Shown: positions 48,387 to 56,712 of the stretch, one piece after another | How the letters are laid out: each line of letters opens with the position of its first letter | Position numbering within the stretch: position 1 is the stretch's first letter | Assembly: GCF_900603025.1 (NCBI RefSeq) | Contig: NZ_LR026975.1 | Coordinates: forward strand, 620,001-684,000 | DNA from: Mycolicibacterium hassiacum DSM 44199 | Lineage (GTDB): Bacteria; Actinomycetota; Actinomycetes; Mycobacteriales; Mycobacteriaceae | DNA length: 64,000 bases | Direction of reading: 5' to 3' | Program-made: the position numbers and the translations under genes | The notes under the pieces: generated by a model | Told to the model about the DNA's origin: nothing | The model's input: only the letters and a program-made list of their open reading frames with translations | Databases searched by the model: none

Positions 48387-48399
48387 TCGCTAGTAGCGA
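48387..48399. promoter_or_regulatory. Inverted repeat upstream of the nuo operon
   Basis: TCGCTA-G-TAGCGA is a perfect 6-bp inverted repeat 92 bp upstream of nuoA, in the 165-bp gap below the Rv3143-like gene. A second one, CATGCC-N7-GGCATG, lies at 48416-48434 and may be the terminator or part of the 3' region of the response-regulator gene. No regulator can be named. Confidence 0.4.
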
Positions 48400-48460
48400 C
48401 CCACCGGGGTGCAGCCATGCCTCGAAACGGCATGTGCGGCAGCGGTTTTGGCGTTGCTGC

Positions 48461-48862
48461 CTATTGCACGGGTGCGCGCAGGAGCCCGGCCACGGCGTCC
48501 GCCAGCCGGATCGGATCGATGGGATGCGGGACCGCCGCATCGGCGCGCGACCAGTTCGCCAGCCAAGCGTCGTCGGGCCGTCCGGTGAGCACCAGGATCG
48601 GCGGGCAGTCGGCGATCTCGTCCTTGAGCTGTTTGGCGATTCCCATTCCGCCGACGGGGGCGGCCTCGCCGTCGAGGATCACCAGATCGAAACCACCCTC
48701 ATCCATGTGCCGGATCACCATCGGGCCGGTGGCCACCTCGGTGTAGTCCAGCTCCGGCAGATCGGGGTGTACGCGCTTGCCGAGCGCGAGTCGCACCTGC
48801 TCGCGGGTACGGGGGTTGTCGCTGTAGACCAGAATCCGCAACGGACGTGATGGCTCGACCAT
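48461..48862 (-). CDS. Stand-alone response-regulator receiver protein (Rv3143-like)
   Basis: 133 residues that form a single receiver domain with no output domain. The start of the fold is LRILVYSDNPRTREQVRLAL, the phospho-acceptor Asp is in FDLVILDGEAAPVGG, and the Thr/Lys-equivalent region reads PPILVLTGRPDD. The acidic pair near the N-terminus is partly replaced (YSDN), so phosphorylation is not assured. The place upstream of nuoA is the same as for Rv3143, and ATG 48862 gives the same length. No histidine kinase is adjacent. Confidence 0.85.
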   Translation of the reverse strand: MVEPSRPLRILVYSDNPRTREQVRLALGKRVHPDLPELDYTEVATGPMVIRHMDEGGFDLVILDGEAAPVGGMGIAKQLKDEIADCPPILVLTGRPDDAWLANWSRADAAVPHPIDPIRLADAVAGLLRAPVQ

Positions 48863-49016
48863 GGCCCGATGGTACGGCGACCGGGCGCGGCGGAGCACGA
48901 GATCGCCGCATCCGCGGACTCTGTCGGCGGGGCGGTGCCGGGATTGCTCGGCGCCAACACAACTCGCCACCGAGTGGTTCGTCGCGGCGCGGCCCGGCGC
49001 GAGCGGGCCCCGGGGA

Positions 49017-49403
49017 TCAGGGATTTGAATCCAACAACGGGGTGAGGTCGGCGGGGTCGAGGTACTCGGCGATCCGGGTGATCCGCCCGGCCTCGTCCAC
49101 GTCGATGACCAGGCACACCCGCATGGCGATCGACCCGCCGCCGTGGCCGCGGGCGTGCAGGATGTGCTGCTGCACGAACCCGCCGTCGAAGATCCGCCGA
49201 TCGAGGACCTCGTAGCGGCGCGCGGTGGTGGCGCCGATGAACCAGTCGATGACCCGCAGCGCGCGCTGCTTGTTCCGGTCGCGGTCACCGGTCCTCCAGA
49301 CCGCGATGTCGTCGCTGAACAACTCGCTGACCGTGGCGATGTCGCCGGCCTCGATCGCCCGGAACAGCCGATCGGCGACCTCGGAGATGTCGGTGGCGGT
49401 CAT
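49017..49403 (-). CDS. SnoaL/NTF2-like protein
   Basis: 128 residues of the SnoaL-like NTF2 fold: DRLFRAIEAGDIATVSELFS followed by DDIAVW at the N-terminus and RVCLVIDVDEAGRITRIAEY in the last strands. Members may be isomerases, hydrolases or binding proteins; the substrate is unknown. It starts 31 bp from a perfect 18-bp SoxR-like palindrome and is divergent from a methyltransferase. Confidence 0.8.
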   Translation of the reverse strand: MTATDISEVADRLFRAIEAGDIATVSELFSDDIAVWRTGDRDRNKQRALRVIDWFIGATTARRYEVLDRRIFDGGFVQQHILHARGHGGGSIAMRVCLVIDVDEAGRITRIAEYLDPADLTPLLDSNP

Positions 49404-49429
49404 CAGCTGTCCTCTCTCGACATCGGCCG

Positions 49430-49460
49430 TTGACCTCAACCATGGTTGAGGGACAAGCCT
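49430..49460. promoter_or_regulatory. SoxR/MerR-type operator-promoter
   Basis: CCTCAACCATGGTTGAGG (49434-49451) is a perfect 18-bp palindrome whose outer half-sites CCTCAA-N6-TTGAGG equal the SoxR box of enteric soxS and related promoters. A -35-like TTGACC (49430-49435) overlaps its left edge, and AAGCCT follows after a 19-bp spacer as a weak -10. The mirror -35 TTGTCC (49456-49451) lies on the other strand. Control of both divergent genes is plausible. No soxR gene is in the window. Confidence 0.62.
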
Positions 49461-49466
49461 GGGGGC

Positions 49467-50102
49467 ATGGAACCCACACCCACCCTCTCTCGATTCGACG
49501 ACGCCTACAAGACACGGTCCGCCCCCTGGGTGATCGGGGAGCCGCAGCCGGCGATCGTCGCCCTGGAACGCACCGGTCCGATCCGCAGCCCGGTCCTCGA
49601 CGTCGGTTGCGGCACCGGCGAGCACACCATCCTGCTCACCCGGCTCGGCTACGACGTCGTCGGTCTGGACGCCGCGCCCACCGCGATCGAGCGGGCCCGG
49701 GCCAACGCCGCGGCCAAACTCGGCCACGGATCGGCGAAGTTCCTGGTCGGCGACGCCATGCGCCTCGCCGACCAGCCGACTTACCAGACCATCCTGGACA
49801 GCGCGCTGTTCCACATCTTCGACGACACCGACCGGCCCCGGTACGTGGCCGGCCTGCACCGCGCCTGCCGGCCGGGGGGACTGGTATTCGTGCTGGCGTT
49901 GTCGGACCGTGGCCGGGGCTTCGGCCCCCAGGTCGGCGAGGCGGTGATCCGCGAGGCGTTCACCGACGGCTGGCGGCTGGAGGAGCTGACCGAGACCACC
50001 TACCGCGGGGTGGTGCAGCAGATACACGCCGATGCGCTGGGGCTTCCGGTGGGCACGGTGGTCGACGAACCAGCCTGGCTGGCCCGGGTGCGCCGGCTCT
50101 GA
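49467..50102 (+). CDS. Class I SAM-dependent methyltransferase
   Basis: 211 residues. Motif I is SPVLDVGCGTGEHTILL, the acidic loop is VVGLDAAPTAIERARA and a later motif is ACRPGGLVFVLALSD. The substrate is not predictable. I choose ATG 49467 (MEPTPTLSRFDDAY); an upstream start at 49446 overlaps the palindrome. If the promoter at 49430-49460 is used, transcription would start almost at the ATG. Confidence 0.83.
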   Translation: MEPTPTLSRFDDAYKTRSAPWVIGEPQPAIVALERTGPIRSPVLDVGCGTGEHTILLTRLGYDVVGLDAAPTAIERARANAAAKLGHGSAKFLVGDAMRLADQPTYQTILDSALFHIFDDTDRPRYVAGLHRACRPGGLVFVLALSDRGRGFGPQVGEAVIREAFTDGWRLEELTETTYRGVVQQIHADALGLPVGTVVDEPAWLARVRRL

Positions 50103-50111
50103 GCTGCCGCG

Positions 50112-50480
50112 TCAGCTCTCCCGGTAGCCGGGATGGGCCACGTCGAGGCGGCAGCGCACGATCTCGCGCAGACAGTTCAGCACCTCTTCGGGCCGGTCGT
50201 CGAGCTCACCGGCCCGAATGGCCGCGGCGAACTCCCGCTCGCTCGAGAAGCCCAGCTCCGCCAGCGGCACCAGCGCGGCGGCGGCGGTCTCGTCGAGCAG
50301 CTGGCGCTCCACGATCCGCAGCACATTGGCGGCCACCCGGGCATGAAAGGCCGTCTGCGCGTGTTCGGGCCCCAGCGCCGTGCGGACCTCGTTGTCGAGG
50401 AACTCGGCGACCGCGGCGAGCAGCTCCGCGGCGGTGGGACGGCCGTACAACTCGTCGCGCGCTTCGGACGTGGAATTCAT
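50112..50480 (-). CDS. DUF6285 protein
   Basis: 122 residues, helical, beginning MNSTSEARDELYGRPTAAEL and containing FHARVAANVLRIVERQLLDE. It is the small partner that regularly follows a phosphotransferase-family gene and an acyl-CoA dehydrogenase in actinobacterial and proteobacterial genomes. The ATG overlaps the phosphotransferase stop (ATGA). Last gene of the operon; convergent with the methyltransferase 9 bp away. Confidence 0.78.
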   Translation of the reverse strand: MNSTSEARDELYGRPTAAELLAAVAEFLDNEVRTALGPEHAQTAFHARVAANVLRIVERQLLDETAAAALVPLAELGFSSEREFAAAIRAGELDDRPEEVLNCLREIVRCRLDVAHPGYRES

Positions 50481-51439
50481 CGGGGCCCGCCTCCCTGCAG
50501 CAGTTCCAGCACGTCCCACTCGGTTTCGGCGACCCGGCGCCCGATCGCGGCCAACTCGACCGAGCGGGTCTGCCCGGACAGGTGGCGCTCGGCCTGATAC
50601 CGGCAGATCACCCCCCAGCGCAGCGTGGCGAGGGTCAGCCACCAGCGGAAGACCTCGCGGTCCAACCGGATCCGCGCGGCCTGCTCGTAGGCGGACAGGA
50701 ACTCCTCGACCCCGCCCAGCCCGCCGGCGCCGAGGGTCTCCGGCGCGCCGAACCGCCAGGCCCGGATGCAGAACCAGGCCAGGTCCTCGTAGCGATCGCC
50801 GACGTGGACCAGTTCCCAGTCCAGCACCGCGGCCAGCGTGGCGTCGTCGATGATCAGGTTTCCCATCCGGAAGTCGCCGTGCACCAGCACCGGTGCCGTG
50901 GCGGGCGGGCGGTTCCGGGCCAGCCGGCGGAATGCCCACTCGAACGTCGAGGTGGTGTCGCCCATCGCGTCGAGGCGATCCCGCCACTGTGTCAGCGCGT
51001 CCTGCGCGGTGAGTCCGAGCCCGTCCGGGTCGGCGCGGTGGATCGCCGCCAGCGCCTCGGCGCACTGCCGCAGCAGTCGGGCCCGGCCGGCCGCGTCGAG
51101 GCTGCGGTGGATCTTCTTGACGATCGTCTCGCCGCGGATGGCCTCGCAGATCAGATACGGATTGCCCAGCGCCGCAGTGTCGTTGTCGGCGGTCAGGATG
51201 CGCGGCACGGGTGCACCGGCGGCGGCGGCGCGTTGCTGCACCGCTGCTTCGAGTTCCATGCTGGCGTGCACGTCGTCGCGCGGTCCGGTGCGCAGGATCA
51301 GGGCGTGGCGTCCGCCGGAGGTCACCGCGTCGAACGACGACGTGGTACGGCTCGCACCGCCGGTGAGGGTGCGCAGGTTCTCGACGGTCACGTCCTGGCC
51401 CAGCAGCGGGCGCAGGACGGCTTCGAGCTGCTCTTTCAC
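50477..51439 (-). CDS. Phosphotransferase-family (APH-like) kinase
   Basis: 320 residues. The nucleotide-binding Lys/Arg region is ALILRTGPRDD, the catalytic loop is VLVHGDFRMGNLI and the metal Asp is in AAVLDWELVHVGDRYEDLAW. The family includes acyl-CoA-dehydrogenase-associated kinases proposed to phosphorylate hydroxyacyl-CoA, as in the ACAD10/11 system. GTG 51439 has GAGG 6 nt upstream. Eight bases separate it from the acyl-CoA dehydrogenase stop, which supports joint function. Confidence 0.85.
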   Translation of the reverse strand: MKEQLEAVLRPLLGQDVTVENLRTLTGGASRTTSSFDAVTSGGRHALILRTGPRDDVHASMELEAAVQQRAAAAGAPVPRILTADNDTAALGNPYLICEAIRGETIVKKIHRSLDAAGRARLLRQCAEALAAIHRADPDGLGLTAQDALTQWRDRLDAMGDTTSTFEWAFRRLARNRPPATAPVLVHGDFRMGNLIIDDATLAAVLDWELVHVGDRYEDLAWFCIRAWRFGAPETLGAGGLGGVEEFLSAYEQAARIRLDREVFRWWLTLATLRWGVICRYQAERHLSGQTRSVELAAIGRRVAETEWDVLELLQGGGPR

Positions 51440-51446
51440 TGGAACC

Positions 51447-52685
51447 TCACCTGCGGCCGAACCCGAACAGCCGCTGCGCCACCCGCCGGATCTGGATCTC
51501 CTCAGCCCCCTCGGTGATCCGGTACCGGCGGTGGTGGCGGTAGATGTGCTCGAACGGTTCGTGCCGGCTGTAGCCCACACCGCCGAAGATCTGCATCGCG
51601 CGGTCGGCCGCCTCGCACACCAGCCGGTTGGCCCGATAATTGGCCATCGACACCTTGTCCGAGACCTCCATGTGGTGATTGCGGTCGAGTTCGGTTGCCG
51701 CATAACGCACCAGCAGCCGCACCATCTGCGCCTCGGTCTGCAGCTCGACCAGTGGCCACTGCACCGCCTGGTTCACCGCCAGCGGCTTGCCGAACACCAC
51801 CCGCTGCTTGGCGTACTCCACCGCGCGGTTAATGCAGTACTGGGCCGCTCCCAGGCTGCTGGCTGCCTGACGAATCCTGTTCTCGTGCAGGAAGGTCTGG
51901 CCGACCTCCAGGCCGCGGTCGACCTCGCCGAGCACCGCGTCGGCGGGTACCCGCACATCTTTGAGCTCGACCTCGGCATGGTCGGTCGGCATGTTGAAGG
52001 TCCACCAGTAGTAGGGGATGGTGAACCCCGGGGAGTCGATCGGCACCAGAAACGCGGTGATGCCGTGGGCCTGACCGGGCTCACCGGAGGTCCGGGCGAA
52101 CACCAGATCATGCGTGGCGCGGTGCACACCGGTGTTGAAACGCTTGGCGCCGTTGATGATCCAGCTGTCACCGTCGCGGACAGCACGGGTCTCCAGCCAG
52201 GTGGCGTCGGAGCCGTGATTGGGCTCGGTCAGGCCGAACGCCAGCCCGCGTTCCCCGGTGATCAGCGGCTCGATCCACTCCTTTTTCTGCTCCTCGGTGC
52301 CGAACCGGTCCATCATGATGACCGTCGGGAAGTTGCCCACGATCGACGACTCGTCCTGCAGGTCGTTGTGCAGGCCGAGGCCCTTGGCGGCCAGATGCTC
52401 ACGGATGACGGCCATGTCGAGGTTGGAGCCGTCGCGGCCGCCGAACCGCGACGGCAGTCCGTAGCGCAACCAGCCCGCCCTGTCGGCGCGGCGGCGCATC
52501 TCGGCCAGCAGCTCCTCCCACTCGCGCCGCGGGACGCCGCCGTTGTCCCAGTCGGTGCGGGCGTGCTCCCGCCGGTGGTCGAAGTACTGCATGTGTTCGC
52601 GCTCGAGCGGTTTGATCTCGGCCTCGATGAACGCGTCCATCTCGGCGAGCAGGTCCTTCAGGTACTGCGGAAGATCGAAATCCAC
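51447..52685 (-). CDS. Acyl-CoA dehydrogenase (ACAD10/11-like group)
   Basis: 412 residues. FAD/substrate motifs are GLAFGLTEPNHGSDATWLET and WIINGAKRFNTGV, and the C-terminal region has MQIFGGVGYSRHEPFEHIYR followed by RRYRITEGAEEIQ. The region where the catalytic Glu lies in common ACADs reads RITEGAEEIQIRRVA. GTG start with AAAGGAGAG upstream. A 70-bp gap separates it from the TetR gene, so an internal promoter is possible. Confidence 0.85.
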   Translation of the reverse strand: MDFDLPQYLKDLLAEMDAFIEAEIKPLEREHMQYFDHRREHARTDWDNGGVPRREWEELLAEMRRRADRAGWLRYGLPSRFGGRDGSNLDMAVIREHLAAKGLGLHNDLQDESSIVGNFPTVIMMDRFGTEEQKKEWIEPLITGERGLAFGLTEPNHGSDATWLETRAVRDGDSWIINGAKRFNTGVHRATHDLVFARTSGEPGQAHGITAFLVPIDSPGFTIPYYWWTFNMPTDHAEVELKDVRVPADAVLGEVDRGLEVGQTFLHENRIRQAASSLGAAQYCINRAVEYAKQRVVFGKPLAVNQAVQWPLVELQTEAQMVRLLVRYAATELDRNHHMEVSDKVSMANYRANRLVCEAADRAMQIFGGVGYSRHEPFEHIYRHHRRYRITEGAEEIQIRRVAQRLFGFGRR

Positions 52686-52755
52686 GGTGATCTCTCTCCT
52701 TTCGGTGGTGCGGCGAACGCACGAATCGTCGGGTCTGCTCGCGCGGACGGTGAAA

Positions 52756-53376
52756 TCAGCTTCCGTACAAGGTTCTCTTCCAGATCGTCGACAGTGTGGC
52801 GATCGCGTCCTCGTCGCTCATCGCGACGTTCGGGCTCGAGCCGCCGGCGAAAACCATGGTGAAACTCTCGAACAACAGCGTGATGGCCGCCGCGATGTGA
52901 TCGGGATCGAGGCCAGTGGCGTAGCCCTGCTGCTGTGCATGGCGCACCGACGCCGCGAATACGTCCATCCCGAATCGGCGAAACTCGTTCTGCACCTCGG
53001 CGAATCGCGGCTGAGTCGCGGCCAGCTGGGCAACCGCGATCATGATGCCGATGTTCTGTTTGAAGATGTTCCAGTAGCCGGTGACCACCGAGTGGAAGAA
53101 CGCGTCGTCGTCCGGGGACGTGGGCAGGCTGACCTCGGCACCCGACGGGGCGACCACGTCGTGCAGGAACGATTCGGCCAACGCGGCCAGCAGATCCTCC
53201 TTGTCGGAGAAGTAGCGGTAGAACACCGCGGGCGACTTGCCCGCCGCCGCGGTGATGTCGCTCAGCGTGGTGCCGTGAAATCCGCGTTCGGCGAACAGCT
53301 TCCGAGCTGCCTGCTCGATGGCCTGCCGGGTCTGACGGCCCTTGGCGGAAAGCGTTCCCGACGACGCGCCGGCCAC
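52756..53376 (-). CDS. TetR-family regulator within the catabolic operon
   Basis: 206 residues. The HTH runs RQAIEQAARKLFAERGFHGT to LSDITAAAGKSPAVFYRYFS followed by DKEDLLAALAES, and an effector domain of the KstR2/FadR-like size follows. GTG 53376 lies five bases after the stop of the HMG-CoA-lyase-like gene, so it belongs to the same transcript. It is the natural candidate to bind the perfect repeat at 57832-57857; that link is inference. Confidence 0.85.
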   Translation of the reverse strand: MAGASSGTLSAKGRQTRQAIEQAARKLFAERGFHGTTLSDITAAAGKSPAVFYRYFSDKEDLLAALAESFLHDVVAPSGAEVSLPTSPDDDAFFHSVVTGYWNIFKQNIGIMIAVAQLAATQPRFAEVQNEFRRFGMDVFAASVRHAQQQGYATGLDPDHIAAAITLLFESFTMVFAGGSSPNVAMSDEDAIATLSTIWKRTLYGS

Positions 53377-53381
53377 GTCGG

Positions 53382-54287
53382 TCAACCCAGGATCCGGTCG
53401 CCGGCGCGCAGCAGCGCGCTCGGGAGCTCGTGGCCGACGGCGCGCTGGGCGACCCGGGCGGCGTCGATCGCCTTCTGCAGGTCGACGTCGACGTGAACAC
53501 CGCTGTCGCGCAACAGATAAACCAGATCCTCGGTGGCGATGTTGCCGCTCGCCCCGGGCGCGAACGGGCAGCCGCCGAGCCCGCCGACCGAGGCGTCGAG
53601 CCGGGTGATGCCCGCGCTGACCGCCGCGTAGGCGCTGGCCAGCCCGGCGCCACGGGTGTTGTGGAAATGCGCGCCGAGCGGAATGTCGCCGATGCGCGGC
53701 TTGATCAGCTCGACGAGTTCGGTGACCCGCCGCGGGGTGGTGGTGCCGATGGTGTCGGCGATCGCCAGCCGGTCCACACCGTGATCGCACGCCGCCGTGA
53801 CGATATCGAGCACCCGCTGCGGTGGAGTGGGGCCGTCGAACGGGCAGTCCCAGGCGGTCGCGATGATCACCTCGACGGTGACGTCGCTGTCGTGGGCGAT
53901 CGCGACGATGTCGCCGATCAGCGCGGTCGCCTCGGCGGTGTCGCGGCCGACGTTGGCGCGGCTGTGTCCGTCGGCGGCCGAGACCACGTACTCCAGCGAG
54001 CGCAGCCCCGCGGCGATCGCGCGTTTGGCACCGTTGGGGCTGGCCACCAGCGCGGAGAACTCGATGCCGGGGAAGTTGTGCAGTTCGGCGGCGAGTTCGG
54101 CCGCATCGGCCAGCGTCGGCACCTTGGACGGGGAGACGAACGCGGTCGCCTCCATCTCGCGCACCCCGGTGGCCGCGATGGCGGCGAGCAGTTCGAGTTT
54201 GGCCGACAACGGGATCGGATTCTCGATCTGCAGACCGTCGCGCAGGGTGACGTCGCGGATGTCGACATGGTCGGGTAGCTCGCTCAC
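53382..54287 (-). CDS. Hydroxymethylglutaryl-CoA lyase-like protein
   Basis: 301-residue TIM-barrel of the HMGL family. Metal and catalytic residues appear in IRDVTLRDGLQIE, TAFVSPSKVP, ATAWDCPFDGPTPP, HFHNTRGAGLA and GLGGCPFAPGASGN. It cleaves a 3-hydroxy-3-methyl (or related) acyl-CoA to acetyl-CoA and an acid. GTG 54287 overlaps the CoA-transferase stop as GTGA. The exact acyl-CoA is unknown. Confidence 0.88.
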   Translation of the reverse strand: MSELPDHVDIRDVTLRDGLQIENPIPLSAKLELLAAIAATGVREMEATAFVSPSKVPTLADAAELAAELHNFPGIEFSALVASPNGAKRAIAAGLRSLEYVVSAADGHSRANVGRDTAEATALIGDIVAIAHDSDVTVEVIIATAWDCPFDGPTPPQRVLDIVTAACDHGVDRLAIADTIGTTTPRRVTELVELIKPRIGDIPLGAHFHNTRGAGLASAYAAVSAGITRLDASVGGLGGCPFAPGASGNIATEDLVYLLRDSGVHVDVDLQKAIDAARVAQRAVGHELPSALLRAGDRILG

Positions 54288-55489
54288 AGCACTCCCTCCG
54301 CCTCGAGCGCCTCCAGTTCGGCCGCGCTGCGGCCGAGCAGGCCCCGGTAGATCTCGTCGTTGTGCTGGCCCGGGCGGGCGGGCCCGGCGTTGCGGATGGT
54401 GCCGGGGGTTTCGGAGAGCACCGGAACCACGCCCGGGCCCTTGATGTTTCGCCCGACCCGCTCGTCGAAGTGGTCGGCGATCATGCCGCGCGCCTGCAAC
54501 TGGGGATCCTTGACCACCTCGGCGACGGTGTTGATCGGGCCGGCGATCACCCCGGCCGCCGAGAGCGTCTCGATGATCTCGTCGGGCTGCCGCTGTGCGG
54601 CCCACTCGCCGATGATCTTGTCGAGCTCGTCCTGATTGCGCCCGCGGGCCAGGTGATCGACGAACCGCTCGTCGGTGGCCAGTTCGGGCCGGCCCATCGC
54701 GGCGCACAGCCGCCGGAAGACGGTGTCCTGGTTGGCGGCGATGACCACCCAGCTGCCGTCGGCGGCCCGGTAGATGTTGGACGGCGCGATGCCCTCCAGC
54801 CGGGTGCCGGACGGGCCGCGCACGACGCCGCCGACGTCGTAGTCGGGGATGGTCGACTCCTGCACCGCCAGGCAGGCCTCGGTGAGTGCGGCGTCGACGA
54901 CCTGTCCCTCGCCGGTCACGGTGCGCCGGTACAGCGCCGCCAGCGCGCCCTGCGCGGCGAACATCCCGGCCAGGGTGTCGCCGAGCGACAGCGCCAGCCG
55001 CGGCGGGGGCCCGCCGGGGAAGCCGTTCATGTGGCGCAGGCCGCTGACCGCCTCGGCGACCGAGGCGTATCCGGCCTTGTGGGCGTCGGGACCGGTCTGG
55101 CCGTAGCCGGAGACCCGCACCAGGATGATGCCGCGGTTGCGCTCGCGCAGGGTCGGGTAGCCCAGATCCCAGCGCTCCAGCGTGCCGGGGCGGAAGTTCT
55201 CCACGATGATGTCGGAGCGTTCGACGAGGTCGAGGAACAACTCGCGGCCGGCGGGCTTGCGCAGGTCCAGCGTGATCGCCTTCTTGTTGCGGGCGTGCAC
55301 GGTCCAGAAGAACCGGTGCCCGTCGAGTTCGGCCTGACCCCACGTGCGCAGCGGATCCGGCGCGTTGGGCAGCTCGATCTTGATGACCTCCGCCCCCATG
55401 TCGCCGAGCAGCCGTGCGGCGAACGGCCCGGAGATCAGGGTGCCGATCTCGATCACCCGGATCCCGTCGAGCGGTCCGGCCACCGTCAT
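54284..55489 (-). CDS. CaiB/BaiF family CoA-transferase
   Basis: 401 residues of the class III CoA-transferase family. The N-terminal Rossmann part is DGIRVIEIGTLISGPFAARL followed by LGDMGAEVIKIE, RSDIIVENFRPGTLERWDLG holds the CoA region, and the catalytic Asp fits LALSLGDTLAGMFAAQGALA. It would activate a carboxylic acid for the lyase encoded downstream. ATG 55489 overlaps the hydrolase stop (ATGA). Confidence 0.9.
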   Translation of the reverse strand: MTVAGPLDGIRVIEIGTLISGPFAARLLGDMGAEVIKIELPNAPDPLRTWGQAELDGHRFFWTVHARNKKAITLDLRKPAGRELFLDLVERSDIIVENFRPGTLERWDLGYPTLRERNRGIILVRVSGYGQTGPDAHKAGYASVAEAVSGLRHMNGFPGGPPPRLALSLGDTLAGMFAAQGALAALYRRTVTGEGQVVDAALTEACLAVQESTIPDYDVGGVVRGPSGTRLEGIAPSNIYRAADGSWVVIAANQDTVFRRLCAAMGRPELATDERFVDHLARGRNQDELDKIIGEWAAQRQPDEIIETLSAAGVIAGPINTVAEVVKDPQLQARGMIADHFDERVGRNIKGPGVVPVLSETPGTIRNAGPARPGQHNDEIYRGLLGRSAAELEALEAEGVL

Positions 55490-56712
55490 GGCGTGCCGTC
55501 CTCGGTGGCGAAACCGTGCCGGATCAGCCAGTCGGTGACGATGCCGACCGCCTGGCGCAGTTTGTCGCGCTGGTCGGGGCCCGAGTAGTAGTGGTTCGCG
55601 CCGGGAATCTCGTACATCTCCTTGTCCGGGTGTCCGATCGCCTCGTAGAGCCTGCGGGTGTGGCTGGGGGTGCAGGCGTCGTCGGCGAGGTTGCCGATCA
55701 CCAGTGTGGGCACCGCGATGTCGCGCCCGCACTTGACCCCGTCGCCGTTGGCGTCGTCGTAGCTCCACTGCGACAGCCAGCTGCGCAGGGTGCAGAACCG
55801 GGCCAGCCCGACCGGGCTCATGTTCACCACCCGAGGATCGCCCAGGTAGCAGGTTCCGGGTTTGCGTTCGTTCGGATCGACGCTGGGGTCGAGCCAGCGC
55901 GGATCGGCCATGGTGCCGTAGACGACGAAGCAGAACTCCTCGTCGGGCCGGCCCGCTGCCTTGAGTTCGGCGAGTTTGTCCTTGACCCAGGCGGTGATTC
56001 GCCGGTTACGGGCGATCTGCGCGGCCCGGTAGCGCTCCAGGAACTCCTGGGTGTAGGGCGGCTGGTTGGGGTTGTCCGGGTTGTACAGGTCCAGCTCGGG
56101 ATCGCGCTTGGTGGGGTCGGTCTCGTCGAGGATCGACGCGTCGAGCCACTCGGTGAGCGTGCCGTGCCGGCTGATGTGCGCGGCCAGCAGCATCAGCCCG
56201 TCGGCGGGGATCAGCCCGAGCGCGGTCAGGTCCGGGCCGTCGCCGGACGGGCTGGCGGTGATCGTCGGGTGCTGGGCCTGCTGCTGGTAGAACACCGACA
56301 GCGAACCGCCGCCGCTCCAGCCGGCGAGCACCACCTTCGAGTAGCCGAGCCGGTTCTTGGCGTCCTTGATGCACTCGCCGAGGTCCTGCACCACCTTCTC
56401 CATCAACAGCGCCGAGTCGGTGCCCCGGTAGCGGCTGTTGCAGTAGATGACGTGGTGGCCGGCGCGGGCCAGCGCGTTGATCATCGGCAGGTAGGCGCCG
56501 CCGCCGATCGGGTGCATGAACACCAGCACGGTGTCGGACGGTTTGTTGCGCGGCCGCAGCAGGTGGCTCTCCAGCACTACGAGTTCGGCGACGCCGCCGT
56601 AGACGTCGCGGACCCCGGTGGTGTTCTCGAAGGCGATCAGATACGGGATGCGGTCGTACTCGTACTTGGTGGGGGTCGGGGTGGTCACGGTGTCCTTCGC
56701 GGTGTCGGTCAT
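55486..56712 (-). CDS. Alpha/beta hydrolase, possibly a C-C bond or ester hydrolase
   Basis: 408-residue alpha/beta hydrolase. The oxyanion region is VFMHPIGGGAYLP, the nucleophile elbow is LAGWSGGGSLSVF (Ser), the acid lies in NLADDACTPSHT and the His in PGANHYYSG. Long insertions in the cap make it larger than usual. Its place between a ring-cleavage-like dioxygenase and a CoA-transferase suggests hydrolysis of a ring-fission product. The ATG overlaps the dioxygenase stop (TGATG). Confidence 0.8.
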   Translation of the reverse strand: MTDTAKDTVTTPTPTKYEYDRIPYLIAFENTTGVRDVYGGVAELVVLESHLLRPRNKPSDTVLVFMHPIGGGAYLPMINALARAGHHVIYCNSRYRGTDSALLMEKVVQDLGECIKDAKNRLGYSKVVLAGWSGGGSLSVFYQQQAQHPTITASPSGDGPDLTALGLIPADGLMLLAAHISRHGTLTEWLDASILDETDPTKRDPELDLYNPDNPNQPPYTQEFLERYRAAQIARNRRITAWVKDKLAELKAAGRPDEEFCFVVYGTMADPRWLDPSVDPNERKPGTCYLGDPRVVNMSPVGLARFCTLRSWLSQWSYDDANGDGVKCGRDIAVPTLVIGNLADDACTPSHTRRLYEAIGHPDKEMYEIPGANHYYSGPDQRDKLRQAVGIVTDWLIRHGFATEDGTP

